Source: Candidatus Thiopontia autotrophica (GTDB lineage: Bacteria > Pseudomonadota > Gammaproteobacteria > GCF-002020875). From it: a stretch of DNA of 45,455 nucleotides. Position 1 is the stretch's first letter; each line of letters opens with the position of its first letter. Positions 36,328-42,920 of the stretch are shown here, piece after piece. Where the stretch lies: the NCBI GenBank assembly GCA_014384675.1, contig JACNFK010000023.1:60222-105676 (forward strand), given 5' to 3'. The position numbers and the translations under genes are program-made. The notes below the pieces were generated by a model. It ran no database searches and was not told the origin of the DNA. It saw only the letters and a program-made list of their open reading frames with translations.

Positions 36328-37872
36328 TTAATGCTCTAAATTCTGCAGACCACTATTTTGATCTGAAAGTATGGATGGAGTGATAAAAATTAGTAGCTCA
36401 TCCTTGCCATCAGTCTTGCTCTTGCTCCGGAAGAGCGGTCCGATTAACGGAATATCAGCAAGCAGGGGCACCCGGTTTTCGGTCTGAGAATTTCTCTCTT
36501 CATAGATGCCACCAATCACCAGGGTCTCACCATTTTCCATCATTACCCGTGTCTTAACCTCTCGAGTGTCGACGCTAGGCTCACATCCGCTGCAGAGGAT
36601 AGCACCAACTGCATCTTTTTTAACCAGTAACGTAAGGATAATTCGGTGATCCGGGGTTATTTGTGGGGTGACACGAAGCTCCATCACTGCATCCTTGAAG
36701 TTGATATCTGTTCCTCCACTCAGAGTGTCAGAGCGGTACGGGATCTGTACACCCTGCTGGATAGTGGCCTCATATCCATCAGAGGTTATGATTCTGGGGC
36801 TGGCTATAATCTCGGTCTTTCCATCTATCTGGGCGGCAGAGAGCTCTAGATCGATCAGGCTGCCGGTTGCCAGTTTTGCCAGAGTCAGGCCAACCCTTCC
36901 TGTCGGGTTGGCTACAGGCATATTAACGGAGAGCCTGTTGGCATCGCCTGTTACCCCTGGAGTGGTGCCGGACAGCGCGCTATCTGCTGCCTCACTACTG
37001 CCGGAGAGTGAAAAACCCCATTGGTTTTGGGCAGATTCAAGATGGGTTAGCCCGAGACGGGCCCCCAGTTCATGGCTGAAATCATCGGTAGCAATAACGA
37101 TTCTGGATTCAATTAATACCTGTTTGGATGGGGTGTCTAGCTCTTTGATCAGTTTGCGAATCTGCCTGAGGTTTTCTATGGTGTCACGAATCAGCAGAGA
37201 GTTTGTCCGTTCATCAACTCCCAGAATCCCCTCCTTTGATAGTAGTGGATTCTGTTGCCCACTCTCCAGAGTTTTTTTCAGGTCAGATGCGCGTGAGTAG
37301 TGAAGCTGGATAATCTCTGTCACCACCTCTGGGACGTGAGGCTCGGGAGGAGTGTGGTCTGGAGTTACAGTAATAGGCAGCTCCTCCACTATTACGGGCT
37401 CTGCTGGTCCTGCTGATTCTGTAGAGGTGGTGACACTCTTCTGCTCGTAAAGTGAGAGTCTTAGTGAGTGTGCCTCATATTGCAGACGATAGAAGAGGGG
37501 GGCCAGTGTCGATATAACAATCCTGGTTTTATCTTCACTAGAGGCGAGTTGAATTTGTTGCAGAGGTTTTGGCAGCAGCTCTGGTAGAGAAACACTGTCG
37601 GAGCGAATGCTGGTAAAGTCGATCACCAGCAGTTCCGGATTGTGTATCGAGAATATACGTGGAGTTGGAGCAACCTGATCAAACTGAAATAGAATGGTGG
37701 CAACATGATTTTTGGTTGGGTCTGCGGCAACCTCTTCAGCAGTGGATTGGGGGGCAAGCAGGATATGGTGCAGGGCCACCCTGTTTGCTTCAGCAGATGC
37801 GTCTACTGTAGAGAGCGCAACAGAGAGAAGAATAAATATAACCCTTGAGGGCAAAAACAGTATGGTTTGCAT
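36328..37872 (-). CDS. pilQ: PilQ-like secretin, reduced form without N0 domain
   Basis: About 514 residues: signal peptide (residues 1-26), one AMIN domain (about 50-145), a Pro-rich linker, one secretin N1-like domain (EIIQLHYSRASDLKKTLE to about 260), and a secretin pore domain with VLIESRIV, VTPQITPDHRIIL and ENGETLVIGGIYEE...VPLLADIPLIGPLFRS. The STN/N0 domain that typical PilQ has between AMIN and N1 is not visible, and the protein is about 200 residues shorter than usual. It keeps the canonical position before aroK-aroB, but pilM, pilN, pilO and pilP are absent. A miniature element begins 17 bp before its ATG. A different secretin function is possible. Confidence 0.85.
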   Translation of the reverse strand: MQTILFLPSRVIFILLSVALSTVDASAEANRVALHHILLAPQSTAEEVAADPTKNHVATILFQFDQVAPTPRIFSIHNPELLVIDFTSIRSDSVSLPELLPKPLQQIQLASSEDKTRIVISTLAPLFYRLQYEAHSLRLSLYEQKSVTTSTESAGPAEPVIVEELPITVTPDHTPPEPHVPEVVTEIIQLHYSRASDLKKTLESGQQNPLLSKEGILGVDERTNSLLIRDTIENLRQIRKLIKELDTPSKQVLIESRIVIATDDFSHELGARLGLTHLESAQNQWGFSLSGSSEAADSALSGTTPGVTGDANRLSVNMPVANPTGRVGLTLAKLATGSLIDLELSAAQIDGKTEIIASPRIITSDGYEATIQQGVQIPYRSDTLSGGTDINFKDAVMELRVTPQITPDHRIILTLLVKKDAVGAILCSGCEPSVDTREVKTRVMMENGETLVIGGIYEERNSQTENRVPLLADIPLIGPLFRSKSKTDGKDELLIFITPSILSDQNSGLQNLEH

Positions 37873-37884
37873 GGGTATGTAGTA

Positions 37885-38055
37885 TATGCCCCAAACCCCC
37901 AGATAGAAACATGAATACGGCACAAGCTTTTGATCCGTATAACAATATTTGTTCCTTTGGGGGTATCAATAAATACACCACACCGTCACAGATTTGTTCT
38001 GCAAATCAATATGTTGCACATTATCCTATGTTTCTATCTGGGGTTTTGGGTATGC
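37885..38055. mobile_element. Miniature inverted-repeat element A (MITE-like), with 5-bp target duplication
   Basis: A 161-bp element (37890-38050) bounded by 23-bp terminal inverted repeats (37890-37912 and 38028-38050) that match at 22 of 23 positions. It is flanked on both sides by TATGC (37885-37889 and 38051-38055), consistent with a 5-bp target-site duplication. It has no credible coding sequence; a short internal palindrome (GATTTG and CAAATC, 37991-38007) is present. The repeat pattern is CCCAAA, two variable bases, CCCA, two variable bases, TAGAAACAT, shared with element B at 39404. It occupies most of the gap between pilQ and tsaC. Confidence 0.7.
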
Positions 38056-38103
38056 GATTGGAATGGATTGAGTTGATGCTGAGTGTTATCGTTGAACGCA
38101 GTT

Positions 38104-38679
38104 ATGTTTGACAGCCACTATACTCCGTGGAAATTACGCCAGTTCTCCAGTATGTTTCATGGAGGTGGGGTCTTTGCATACCCTACGGAATCAGTCTATG
38201 GGCTTGGGTGCGACCCATGGAATCCGGAGGCAGTTTCTGATCTATTGACAATAAAACGGCGTAATCCATCCAAGGGGCTGATTCTGATTGCATCCTCTGA
38301 GGAGCAGCTGGCTCCGTTTGTCTCGCTGAGAAGGGTGTCAGACTGGAAAAAAATGAGATCAACTGGCAACAGGCCGATTACCTGGGTCGTCCCTGTCTCG
38401 GAAGAGACACCATGGTGGATCAAGGGCAACCACACAAGTGTGGCAGTGAGAATTACAGAGTTTAAGCCAGTGGTACAGTTATGCAACAGAGTCAACTCTG
38501 CTCTGGTATCTACCAGCGCAAACCAGGGAGGACGTCCGGCATGCAGGAATAGTGTCTCAGTGAGACAGCTCTTTGGAAATCAAGTAGATATGTTGATTTC
38601 TGGGGGTACCAGTGGAGTTTCAATGCCTAGTGAGATCCGTGATTTTTACTCAAACAGGGTGATTCGTGCAGGCCAATAA
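38104..38679 (+). CDS. tsaC: Threonylcarbamoyl-AMP synthase TsaC (YrdC-type)
   Basis: A 191-residue YrdC-domain protein that makes threonylcarbamoyl-AMP for the t6A37 tRNA modification completed by TsaD (encoded at 42921). It has the N-terminal FAYPTESVYGLGCDP, KRRNPSKGLILIAS, the TSANQGG-like STSANQGG motif and a VRITEF strand. The ATG at 38104 fits the family; an in-frame GTG at 38083 would add seven residues. Its promoter region is bounded upstream by element A. Confidence 0.94.
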   Translation: MFDSHYTPWKLRQFSSMFHGGGVFAYPTESVYGLGCDPWNPEAVSDLLTIKRRNPSKGLILIASSEEQLAPFVSLRRVSDWKKMRSTGNRPITWVVPVSEETPWWIKGNHTSVAVRITEFKPVVQLCNRVNSALVSTSANQGGRPACRNSVSVRQLFGNQVDMLISGGTSGVSMPSEIRDFYSNRVIRAGQ

Positions 38680-38681
38680 AT

Positions 38682-38722
38682 AGTGATTCATTGGGGACAA
38701 TCACTGTCTCAGAGTGTATCAT
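38682..38722 (+). promoter_or_regulatory. Candidate promoter and operator for the HTH gene at 38757
   Basis: AGTGATT (38682-38688) and AATCACT (38699-38705) form a perfect 7-bp inverted repeat over a 10-bp centre, overlapping a possible -35 (GGGACA, 38694-38699). TATCAT at 38717-38722 lies 17 nt further on as a possible -10. This could be an autoregulatory site. Confidence 0.4.
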
Positions 38723-38756
38723 ATAGACCATCTTCTTGGTCACTTGGGATATAGAG

Positions 38757-39365
38757 ATGCTTCACAATATTAAGGAAGTTTGTGAGTTAACGGGGAAAAG
38801 TCGCTCCAGTATCTATCGCATGTTCAGTCGCGGAGATTTGACTTACGTTGTGGGAAAGGATGGGAAACGTCGTGTAGAGACATCCGAACTACTACGAGTG
38901 TTTGATGACATAAATTTCAATGACTCACCAACCCTTTCTGTTCCGGAGGATATTCCTTCTAGCCCTGCATCTGGAGGTGACCCTTACGTTACAGCCAGAG
39001 AGCTTACTGATCTGCGAGGCCTTATCCATGACCTAAGATCCGAGCTTGATGATATTCGGGAGGATAACCGTAGATTGTTGCGTCTACTGGAATATCAGAC
39101 TGTTCAAGGGTCTGCGCAACCGCAGAGTCGACCAGTCGAGCCACAGGGTCAGGCTCAGGGTGATTGGGTAGATGATATATCAGCAGAAGAGGATACGGTT
39201 CCGGTTACCGAGGTGGCTGGACAGGGCTGGAAAGCCTATCGTCAACAACGCACAGAACAGACCCAATCTGGATCCCAAACAGCGTCACCAGTCACGTCAG
39301 GTCTGTTTGGAGAGCTGGGTATGTGGTTGAGAAACTTTTTTCTGGGTGAGTGGCAGAAACGTTAA
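38757..39365 (+). CDS. DNA-binding protein with excisionase-type HTH and coiled coil, function unknown
   Basis: About 202 residues. The N-terminal 48 residues form a MerR/excisionase-like helix-turn-helix (NIKEVCELTGKSRSSIYRMF, then a GKDGKRRVETSELL wing). A charged coiled coil follows at about 79-114 (LRGLIHDLRSELDDIREDN), then a Gln/Pro-rich linker, and a C-terminal amphipathic Trp/Phe segment ending in NFFLGEWQKR. The layout resembles plasmid-type KfrA or entry-exclusion-like DNA-binding proteins, but I do not recognise an exact family. The ATG at 38757 is chosen over an in-frame TTG at 38736. An inverted repeat lies just upstream. Confidence 0.65.
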   Translation: MLHNIKEVCELTGKSRSSIYRMFSRGDLTYVVGKDGKRRVETSELLRVFDDINFNDSPTLSVPEDIPSSPASGGDPYVTARELTDLRGLIHDLRSELDDIREDNRRLLRLLEYQTVQGSAQPQSRPVEPQGQAQGDWVDDISAEEDTVPVTEVAGQGWKAYRQQRTEQTQSGSQTASPVTSGLFGELGMWLRNFFLGEWQKR

Positions 39366-39398
39366 TACGCTACCAACTGTTGTCCTGCACAGTTTTTC

Positions 39399-39464
39399 TA
39401 TTACCCAAATCCCCACTTAGAAAGAGTGCAGTATGCATGTTTCTAAGTGGGAATTTGGGTATTG
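39399..39464. mobile_element. Miniature inverted-repeat element B (short relative of element A)
   Basis: A 56-bp palindrome (39404-39459): left arm 39404-39423 and right arm 39440-39459 match at 19 of 20 positions around a 16-nt centre. It is flanked by TATTA (39399-39403) and TATTG (39460-39464), an imperfect 5-bp duplication. The right arm carries the full CCCAAA / CCCA / TAGAAACAT pattern of element A; the left arm departs only in its last three bases. It lies between the convergent HTH and arsR genes, where it might also influence transcript ends, though no T-tract follows on either strand. Confidence 0.6.
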
Positions 39465-39473
39465 ATTTGGATA

Positions 39474-39821
39474 TTACTGAATCAGGCTGAAGACACCATG
39501 TTCCGCAGCGACCTGTTGTGAACAGAACAGCTCCTTGATCTTGGCAATCAGGGGTCGCATCTCTGCCGTCTGGACTGAGCAGTAGACCTTGTTGTGTACG
39601 CGTCTCGACTGGATGACTCCAGCATTCCGGAGCACCTCCAGATGCTGGGATATGTTGCTCTGAGTGCTGCCGGCATACTCCAGTATTTCGTTGACAATCT
39701 TCTCCTGATCACCAAGGAAACAGAGAATCTTCAGTCGTGTAGGGTGGCTTATTGCCTGCAGTGCAGACGAGATCTGCTGGATCTCACCCTTATCAGATGG
39801 CAAATCAAGATTATCTTCCAT
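39474..39821 (-). CDS. ArsR-family repressor, SqrR/BigR/YgaV-like persulfide sensor candidate
   Basis: A 115-residue winged-helix ArsR protein: ALQAISHPTRLKILCFLG, helix-turn-helix QSNISQHLEVLRNAGVI and wing RRVHNKVYCSV. It lacks the ELCVCDL metal site of ArsR/SmtB arsenic sensors. Cys34 (in KILC) and Cys100 (in LFC) are 66 residues apart, the same separation as Cys41 and Cys107 of SqrR, which form a polysulfide bridge in response to reactive sulfur. A third Cys (81) is extra. No sulfide-oxidation gene adjoins it, so targets are unknown. The start has GGAGGAG upstream. Confidence 0.85.
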   Translation of the reverse strand: MEDNLDLPSDKGEIQQISSALQAISHPTRLKILCFLGDQEKIVNEILEYAGSTQSNISQHLEVLRNAGVIQSRRVHNKVYCSVQTAEMRPLIAKIKELFCSQQVAAEHGVFSLIQ

Positions 39822-39848
39822 TTCTCCTCCTCGAAAACAAAACAGCTT

Positions 39849-39858
39849 AATAGCTATT
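39849..39858 (-). promoter_or_regulatory. Possible operator of the arsR gene
   Basis: A perfect 10-bp palindrome, AATAGCTATT, lies 12-22 bp downstream of the -10 of the arsR promoter, a position suited to autorepression. It is short and could occur by chance in AT-rich DNA. Confidence 0.3.
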
Positions 39859-39870
39859 TAGAGTTATCTA

Positions 39871-39899
39871 ATTATACGGTAATATTTTTCTGTTATCAA
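39871..39899 (-). promoter_or_regulatory. Sigma70 promoter of the arsR gene
   Basis: Minus-strand TTGATA (39894-39899) and a consensus TATAAT (39871-39876) are separated by 17 nt. The -35 overlaps the end of the XRE gene. Expected transcription starts near 39864, about 40 nt before the arsR ATG. Confidence 0.65.
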
Positions 39900-40231
39900 A
39901 TCGTTATGCAGCACTTGATGTTGTATTTCTCTTCAATGTAACGCGCAAGCACTCTCTGTTGATCCTTGTCTAGCTGGACGCAGAGAAGAATAAGCTGGGC
40001 AAGTTCATTATCATCTGCATGAAAGAAGGCAACCGGCACCCTGAGGACGGCAGACAGTTTTGCAATTGTCTGGTCACTGGGGCGATGACGGTTGTTTTCG
40101 TATTGGTTTACGCGTGGGCTGGCAGTTGCCGGATCAATCCCTATCTCCAGCCCCAGCTGTTTCTGTGACAATCCCAATTGTTGCCTTGCCTGTTTCAGGC
40201 GTTCACCGAATACTATCTTCTGGCTTCCCAT
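39896..40231 (-). CDS. XRE-family helix-turn-helix regulator
   Basis: A 111-residue regulator with an N-terminal Cro/C1-type domain (residues 8-65: RLKQARQQLGLSQKQLGLEIG, then RVNQYENNRHRPSDQTIAKLSAVL) and a short C-terminal helical tail (ELAQLILLCVQLDKDQQRVLARYIEEK). The ATG at 40231 with AGGAGG 11 nt upstream is preferred over a TTG at 40240 that lies almost on the ribosome site. The target is unknown. A perfect inverted repeat at 40296-40312 in the divergent region is a plausible binding site. Confidence 0.88.
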   Translation of the reverse strand: MGSQKIVFGERLKQARQQLGLSQKQLGLEIGIDPATASPRVNQYENNRHRPSDQTIAKLSAVLRVPVAFFHADDNELAQLILLCVQLDKDQQRVLARYIEEKYNIKCCITI

Positions 40232-40258
40232 GCCTTGCAAGGCCTCCTTCCCTTATAG

Positions 40259-40286
40259 AATGTAGGCACTTTATGTTGAATGGCAA
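40259..40286 (-). promoter_or_regulatory. Candidate promoter of the XRE gene
   Basis: Minus-strand TTGCCA (40281-40286) and TACATT (40259-40264) with a 16-nt spacer, giving a short leader before the AGGAGG ribosome site. Moderate consensus match. Confidence 0.35.
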
Positions 40287-40295
40287 GCAAAAACA

Positions 40296-40312
40296 ATTAA
40301 GTAAAACTTAAT
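40296..40312. promoter_or_regulatory. Perfect inverted repeat, candidate XRE operator
   Basis: ATTAAGT and ACTTAAT arms with a 3-bp AAA centre, between the divergent XRE and repeat-protein genes. Size and symmetry suit a dimeric Cro-like regulator. It lies about 10 bp upstream of the candidate XRE -35 and about 78 bp upstream of the candidate -35 for the repeat protein. Confidence 0.4.
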
Positions 40313-40389
40313 GTCATGGCCTGTTTATGGATCTCTATGTTGGGGGGTGGCCCTGGATTTGTGAGATGGTATGGCGGTCAGGGTATTAT

Positions 40390-40418
40390 TTGACTAGACT
40401 GTTTAACATGTCTCAAAT
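40390..40418 (+). promoter_or_regulatory. Candidate promoter of the repeat-protein / DNA ligase pair
   Basis: TTGACT (40390-40395) and TCAAAT (40413-40418) are separated by 17 nt, 35 nt before the GTG start of the repeat protein. The -35 is good and the -10 matches 4 of 6. Confidence 0.35.
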
Positions 40419-40453
40419 TTGTTGGATGAAGTGAAAAAAAAAGGGAGCTGTCT

Positions 40454-41995
40454 GTGAAAAAATTTATCTCATTAGTGTTGTTGGTCTTTTCAGCGGGGGC
40501 ATTTGCGAATCCTGTAGCTGACTTGGAGGGAAAACATGGATACGATAGAAGAGCAGCCATTACCAGAATGTCTGATACAGATTGGGGTGGACAGCGATTC
40601 TCGATAGAAAAAGGTATTGAGCTTCTGCAGGGTTTGACAGGTACAGACAGATACTATGCTGCTAAATCATTGCTGGGATCGAATCGCTACAAAAGAAATA
40701 TGTTGCCTGGCAATATGTCTGTGCGGCAGATGAATGCTGTTCTGGATGGTGTTGGTGAGCAGCGCGGCGATCTTATTGCCCATCTTGCTGACTTTGAGAT
40801 ACCCGCAGGAAATTTTGGAGTGGCAGAGATCCAGTCATTAATTGGTGATGTGGCCGGTGATGATTATGAGCGCTCAATGAAAGCCCTTATGGGATCTAAT
40901 CAGATGCACAGAAATTATGCCATCTCCTCTCTTGGTGTAGATCAGGTTGATGCTCTTCTGTCCAGAGACACGAATCGTGCGGGGATGATTCGTTACATGG
41001 CGGACTACGCAATTCTTGAGGGAAATTTTACAGTTGATGGTGCAGAAAAGATGATGCGTACCCAGAGCGGCATGGATCGTCATGACTCTGTCAAGGCGCT
41101 GTTGGGGTCCAACCAGCAGAAACGTAATTACCTCAATATACCTCTCAGCTTTGTAGATGCACAACGTCTGCTCGACGGTACTGCATTGAGATCTGAGCTG
41201 ATCAATTACTTTTCTGACCGTGGGGTTTTTGCGGACAGGCTGACAGCAGATGAAGCAGCCAGATTGCTGGAGAACATCAAACATACTGATCGTTTTGAGA
41301 CGTTGAAGACCCTGCTTGGATTCAATCAGCAACAGAGGGACTATCTGCGGTCACCCCTCAGTGTGAATGATGTGTATACACTGCTTGCCGGCACAGCATA
41401 TCGTGACGAGATGATCGGATTAATGGCAGATCGTGGTGTAATCGTCGACGGTATCTCAGTGGCTGATGCAGTTATGATGATGGAGCAAATCACGCGTGCC
41501 GATCGGTATGATGCAGTTAGTTCTCTGCTGGGAAATAATAAACAGAAGAGAAGCTATATAACTTTGCCGATTACAGCTGCCGGTGCCATTCAGCTAATGG
41601 AAGGCGGCGCATATCGGGATGAGTTGATAGGTTTTATGGTTGATCATGGCCTTATTGAAAATAGACTGAGTGCCGATGACACAGTAGCGCTACTAGAAGA
41701 TCTTGTTGGTATGGACAGGTACGACGCTCTTCTCGCACTGATGGGAGAGAACGGGCAGACAAGAAATTATCTCGATATGCCAATGGGTCCATCCTCAATG
41801 GTATCGCTATTCGAGAGGACGGCTAACAGAAAGGAGCTGATAGCATTGATTGCTGATCAGGGAATGGTTGATGGCACCATAAATGCTGCAGAGGCAGAAC
41901 ACCTTCTGGGGAGGCTTTATGGAGAGGAGCGTGAGCAGGCGCTGAAGATTCTGCAGGGTGATAACAGACTCAAGAGGATATACCTCTCCAATTAG
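40454..41995 (+). CDS. Secreted tandem-repeat protein (about seven 71-residue repeats), family not recognised
   Basis: A 513-residue protein with a signal peptide (MKKFISLVLLVFSAGAFA, cleavage before Asn19). Almost the whole mature chain is a tandem repeat with a 71-72 residue period. Units start at residues 62, 134, 205, 276, 347 and 418, with a half unit at 30-61 and another at 489-513. The common pattern is DR-x-(D/E)-A-x-x-x-L-(L/M)-G-x-N-x-x-x-R-x-Y, then L near position 27, then R-x-E-(L/M)-I-x-x-(M/F)-A-D-x-G, then A-x-x-L-(L/M)-E. It is mostly helical and probably solenoid-like. The start is GTG with AAGGGAG six nt upstream. The exported DNA ligase begins 11 nt after its stop. Function unknown. 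Confidence 0.85.
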   Translation: MKKFISLVLLVFSAGAFANPVADLEGKHGYDRRAAITRMSDTDWGGQRFSIEKGIELLQGLTGTDRYYAAKSLLGSNRYKRNMLPGNMSVRQMNAVLDGVGEQRGDLIAHLADFEIPAGNFGVAEIQSLIGDVAGDDYERSMKALMGSNQMHRNYAISSLGVDQVDALLSRDTNRAGMIRYMADYAILEGNFTVDGAEKMMRTQSGMDRHDSVKALLGSNQQKRNYLNIPLSFVDAQRLLDGTALRSELINYFSDRGVFADRLTADEAARLLENIKHTDRFETLKTLLGFNQQQRDYLRSPLSVNDVYTLLAGTAYRDEMIGLMADRGVIVDGISVADAVMMMEQITRADRYDAVSSLLGNNKQKRSYITLPITAAGAIQLMEGGAYRDELIGFMVDHGLIENRLSADDTVALLEDLVGMDRYDALLALMGENGQTRNYLDMPMGPSSMVSLFERTANRKELIALIADQGMVDGTINAAEAEHLLGRLYGEEREQALKILQGDNRLKRIYLSN

Positions 41996-42006
41996 AGGCG
42001 CATGTT

Positions 42007-42849
42007 GTGAAGATTGAGAAAGGTCTGCAGTGGGTGTTATTGCTATGGATCTTTGGATTATCTCCGCTCTATGCGGATGATTATTCTGATCCGATTCTGG
42101 CAAAGGTCTATCAAAGTGAGGATTTGACCGGTTGGTGGGTAAGTGAGAAGCTGGATGGAGTGCGCGCTATCTGGAATGGCAAAATTCTTCTTTTTCGTAG
42201 TGGACGTCCTATTAGTGCCCCGAACTGGTTTACAGAGTCATTTCCAGAATACTCTATGGATGGAGAGCTCTGGATGGGGAGGGGCACTTTTGACAGGCTT
42301 TCCGGGACGGTGCGAAGAGATGTGCCTGTGGATGATGAGTGGAGGAGAATACGCTACATGCTGTTTGAGCTCCCGGATCAGCCAGGTACATTTACAGAAA
42401 GAGTGGAGAGAATGGAACAACTTGTGCGCTCTTTGAAGATACCCTGGTTGCAGGTAGTTTCGCAGGAACGTGTGGGGAATGACGCTCTGTTGATGCAGCA
42501 GCTGGAGCAGATAGTGCAGCAGGGAGGGGAGGGTTTGATGTTGCATCGGGCAGATTCACACTATCATGGAGGTCGTAGCAGCGACCTGTTAAAGCTGAAA
42601 TCATGGCAGGATGCTGAGGCCGCAGTGGTTGAGATTCTGCCTGGTAAAGGGAAGTATGACGGCATGATGGGATCTCTGCTGGTGGAGAGCGAGAATGGGA
42701 GACGTTTTCGTATCGGCAGTGGCTTTAAGCTGCAAGAGAGGAAAAATCCGCCATCCGTGGGAACCGTGATTACTTACAAATATACTGGCCTAACCCCAAA
42801 CGGGTTGCCGCGTTTTGCCAGTTTTTTACGTATTCACCATACGTTTTGA
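42007..42849 (+). CDS. Exported minimal ATP-dependent DNA ligase (LigE-type)
   Basis: A 280-residue ligase that joins nicked DNA using ATP, with an N-terminal signal peptide (GLQWVLLLWIFGLSPLYA, cleavage near Ala23) that directs it to the periplasm. Catalytic Lys48 lies in EKLDGVRA. Further nucleotidyltransferase motifs are MDGELWMGRGTF, GGEGLMLHR and LLKLKSW, followed by an OB-fold domain (GKYDGMMGSLLVE; FRIGSGF). It lacks extra DNA-binding domains, as LigE proteins do. These are found in Gram-negative bacteria and linked to extracellular DNA or competence. The GTG start has GAGG 8 nt upstream, just past the stop of the repeat protein, so the two are likely one transcript. Confidence 0.92.
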   Translation: MKIEKGLQWVLLLWIFGLSPLYADDYSDPILAKVYQSEDLTGWWVSEKLDGVRAIWNGKILLFRSGRPISAPNWFTESFPEYSMDGELWMGRGTFDRLSGTVRRDVPVDDEWRRIRYMLFELPDQPGTFTERVERMEQLVRSLKIPWLQVVSQERVGNDALLMQQLEQIVQQGGEGLMLHRADSHYHGGRSSDLLKLKSWQDAEAAVVEILPGKGKYDGMMGSLLVESENGRRFRIGSGFKLQERKNPPSVGTVITYKYTGLTPNGLPRFASFLRIHHTF

Positions 42850-42920
42850 TGTAATAATTGTCATCAGGTTACAACGCCAAGCCACCCAGCTGCTAGAGTG
42901 GATAATAGTGAATTAGAAAA

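Noticed and set aside
39403-39460. Element B read as an ordinary Rho-independent terminator between convergent genes
   Set aside because: The stem is long, but no T-tract follows on either strand, and its arms match the ends of element A. A side effect on termination is not excluded.
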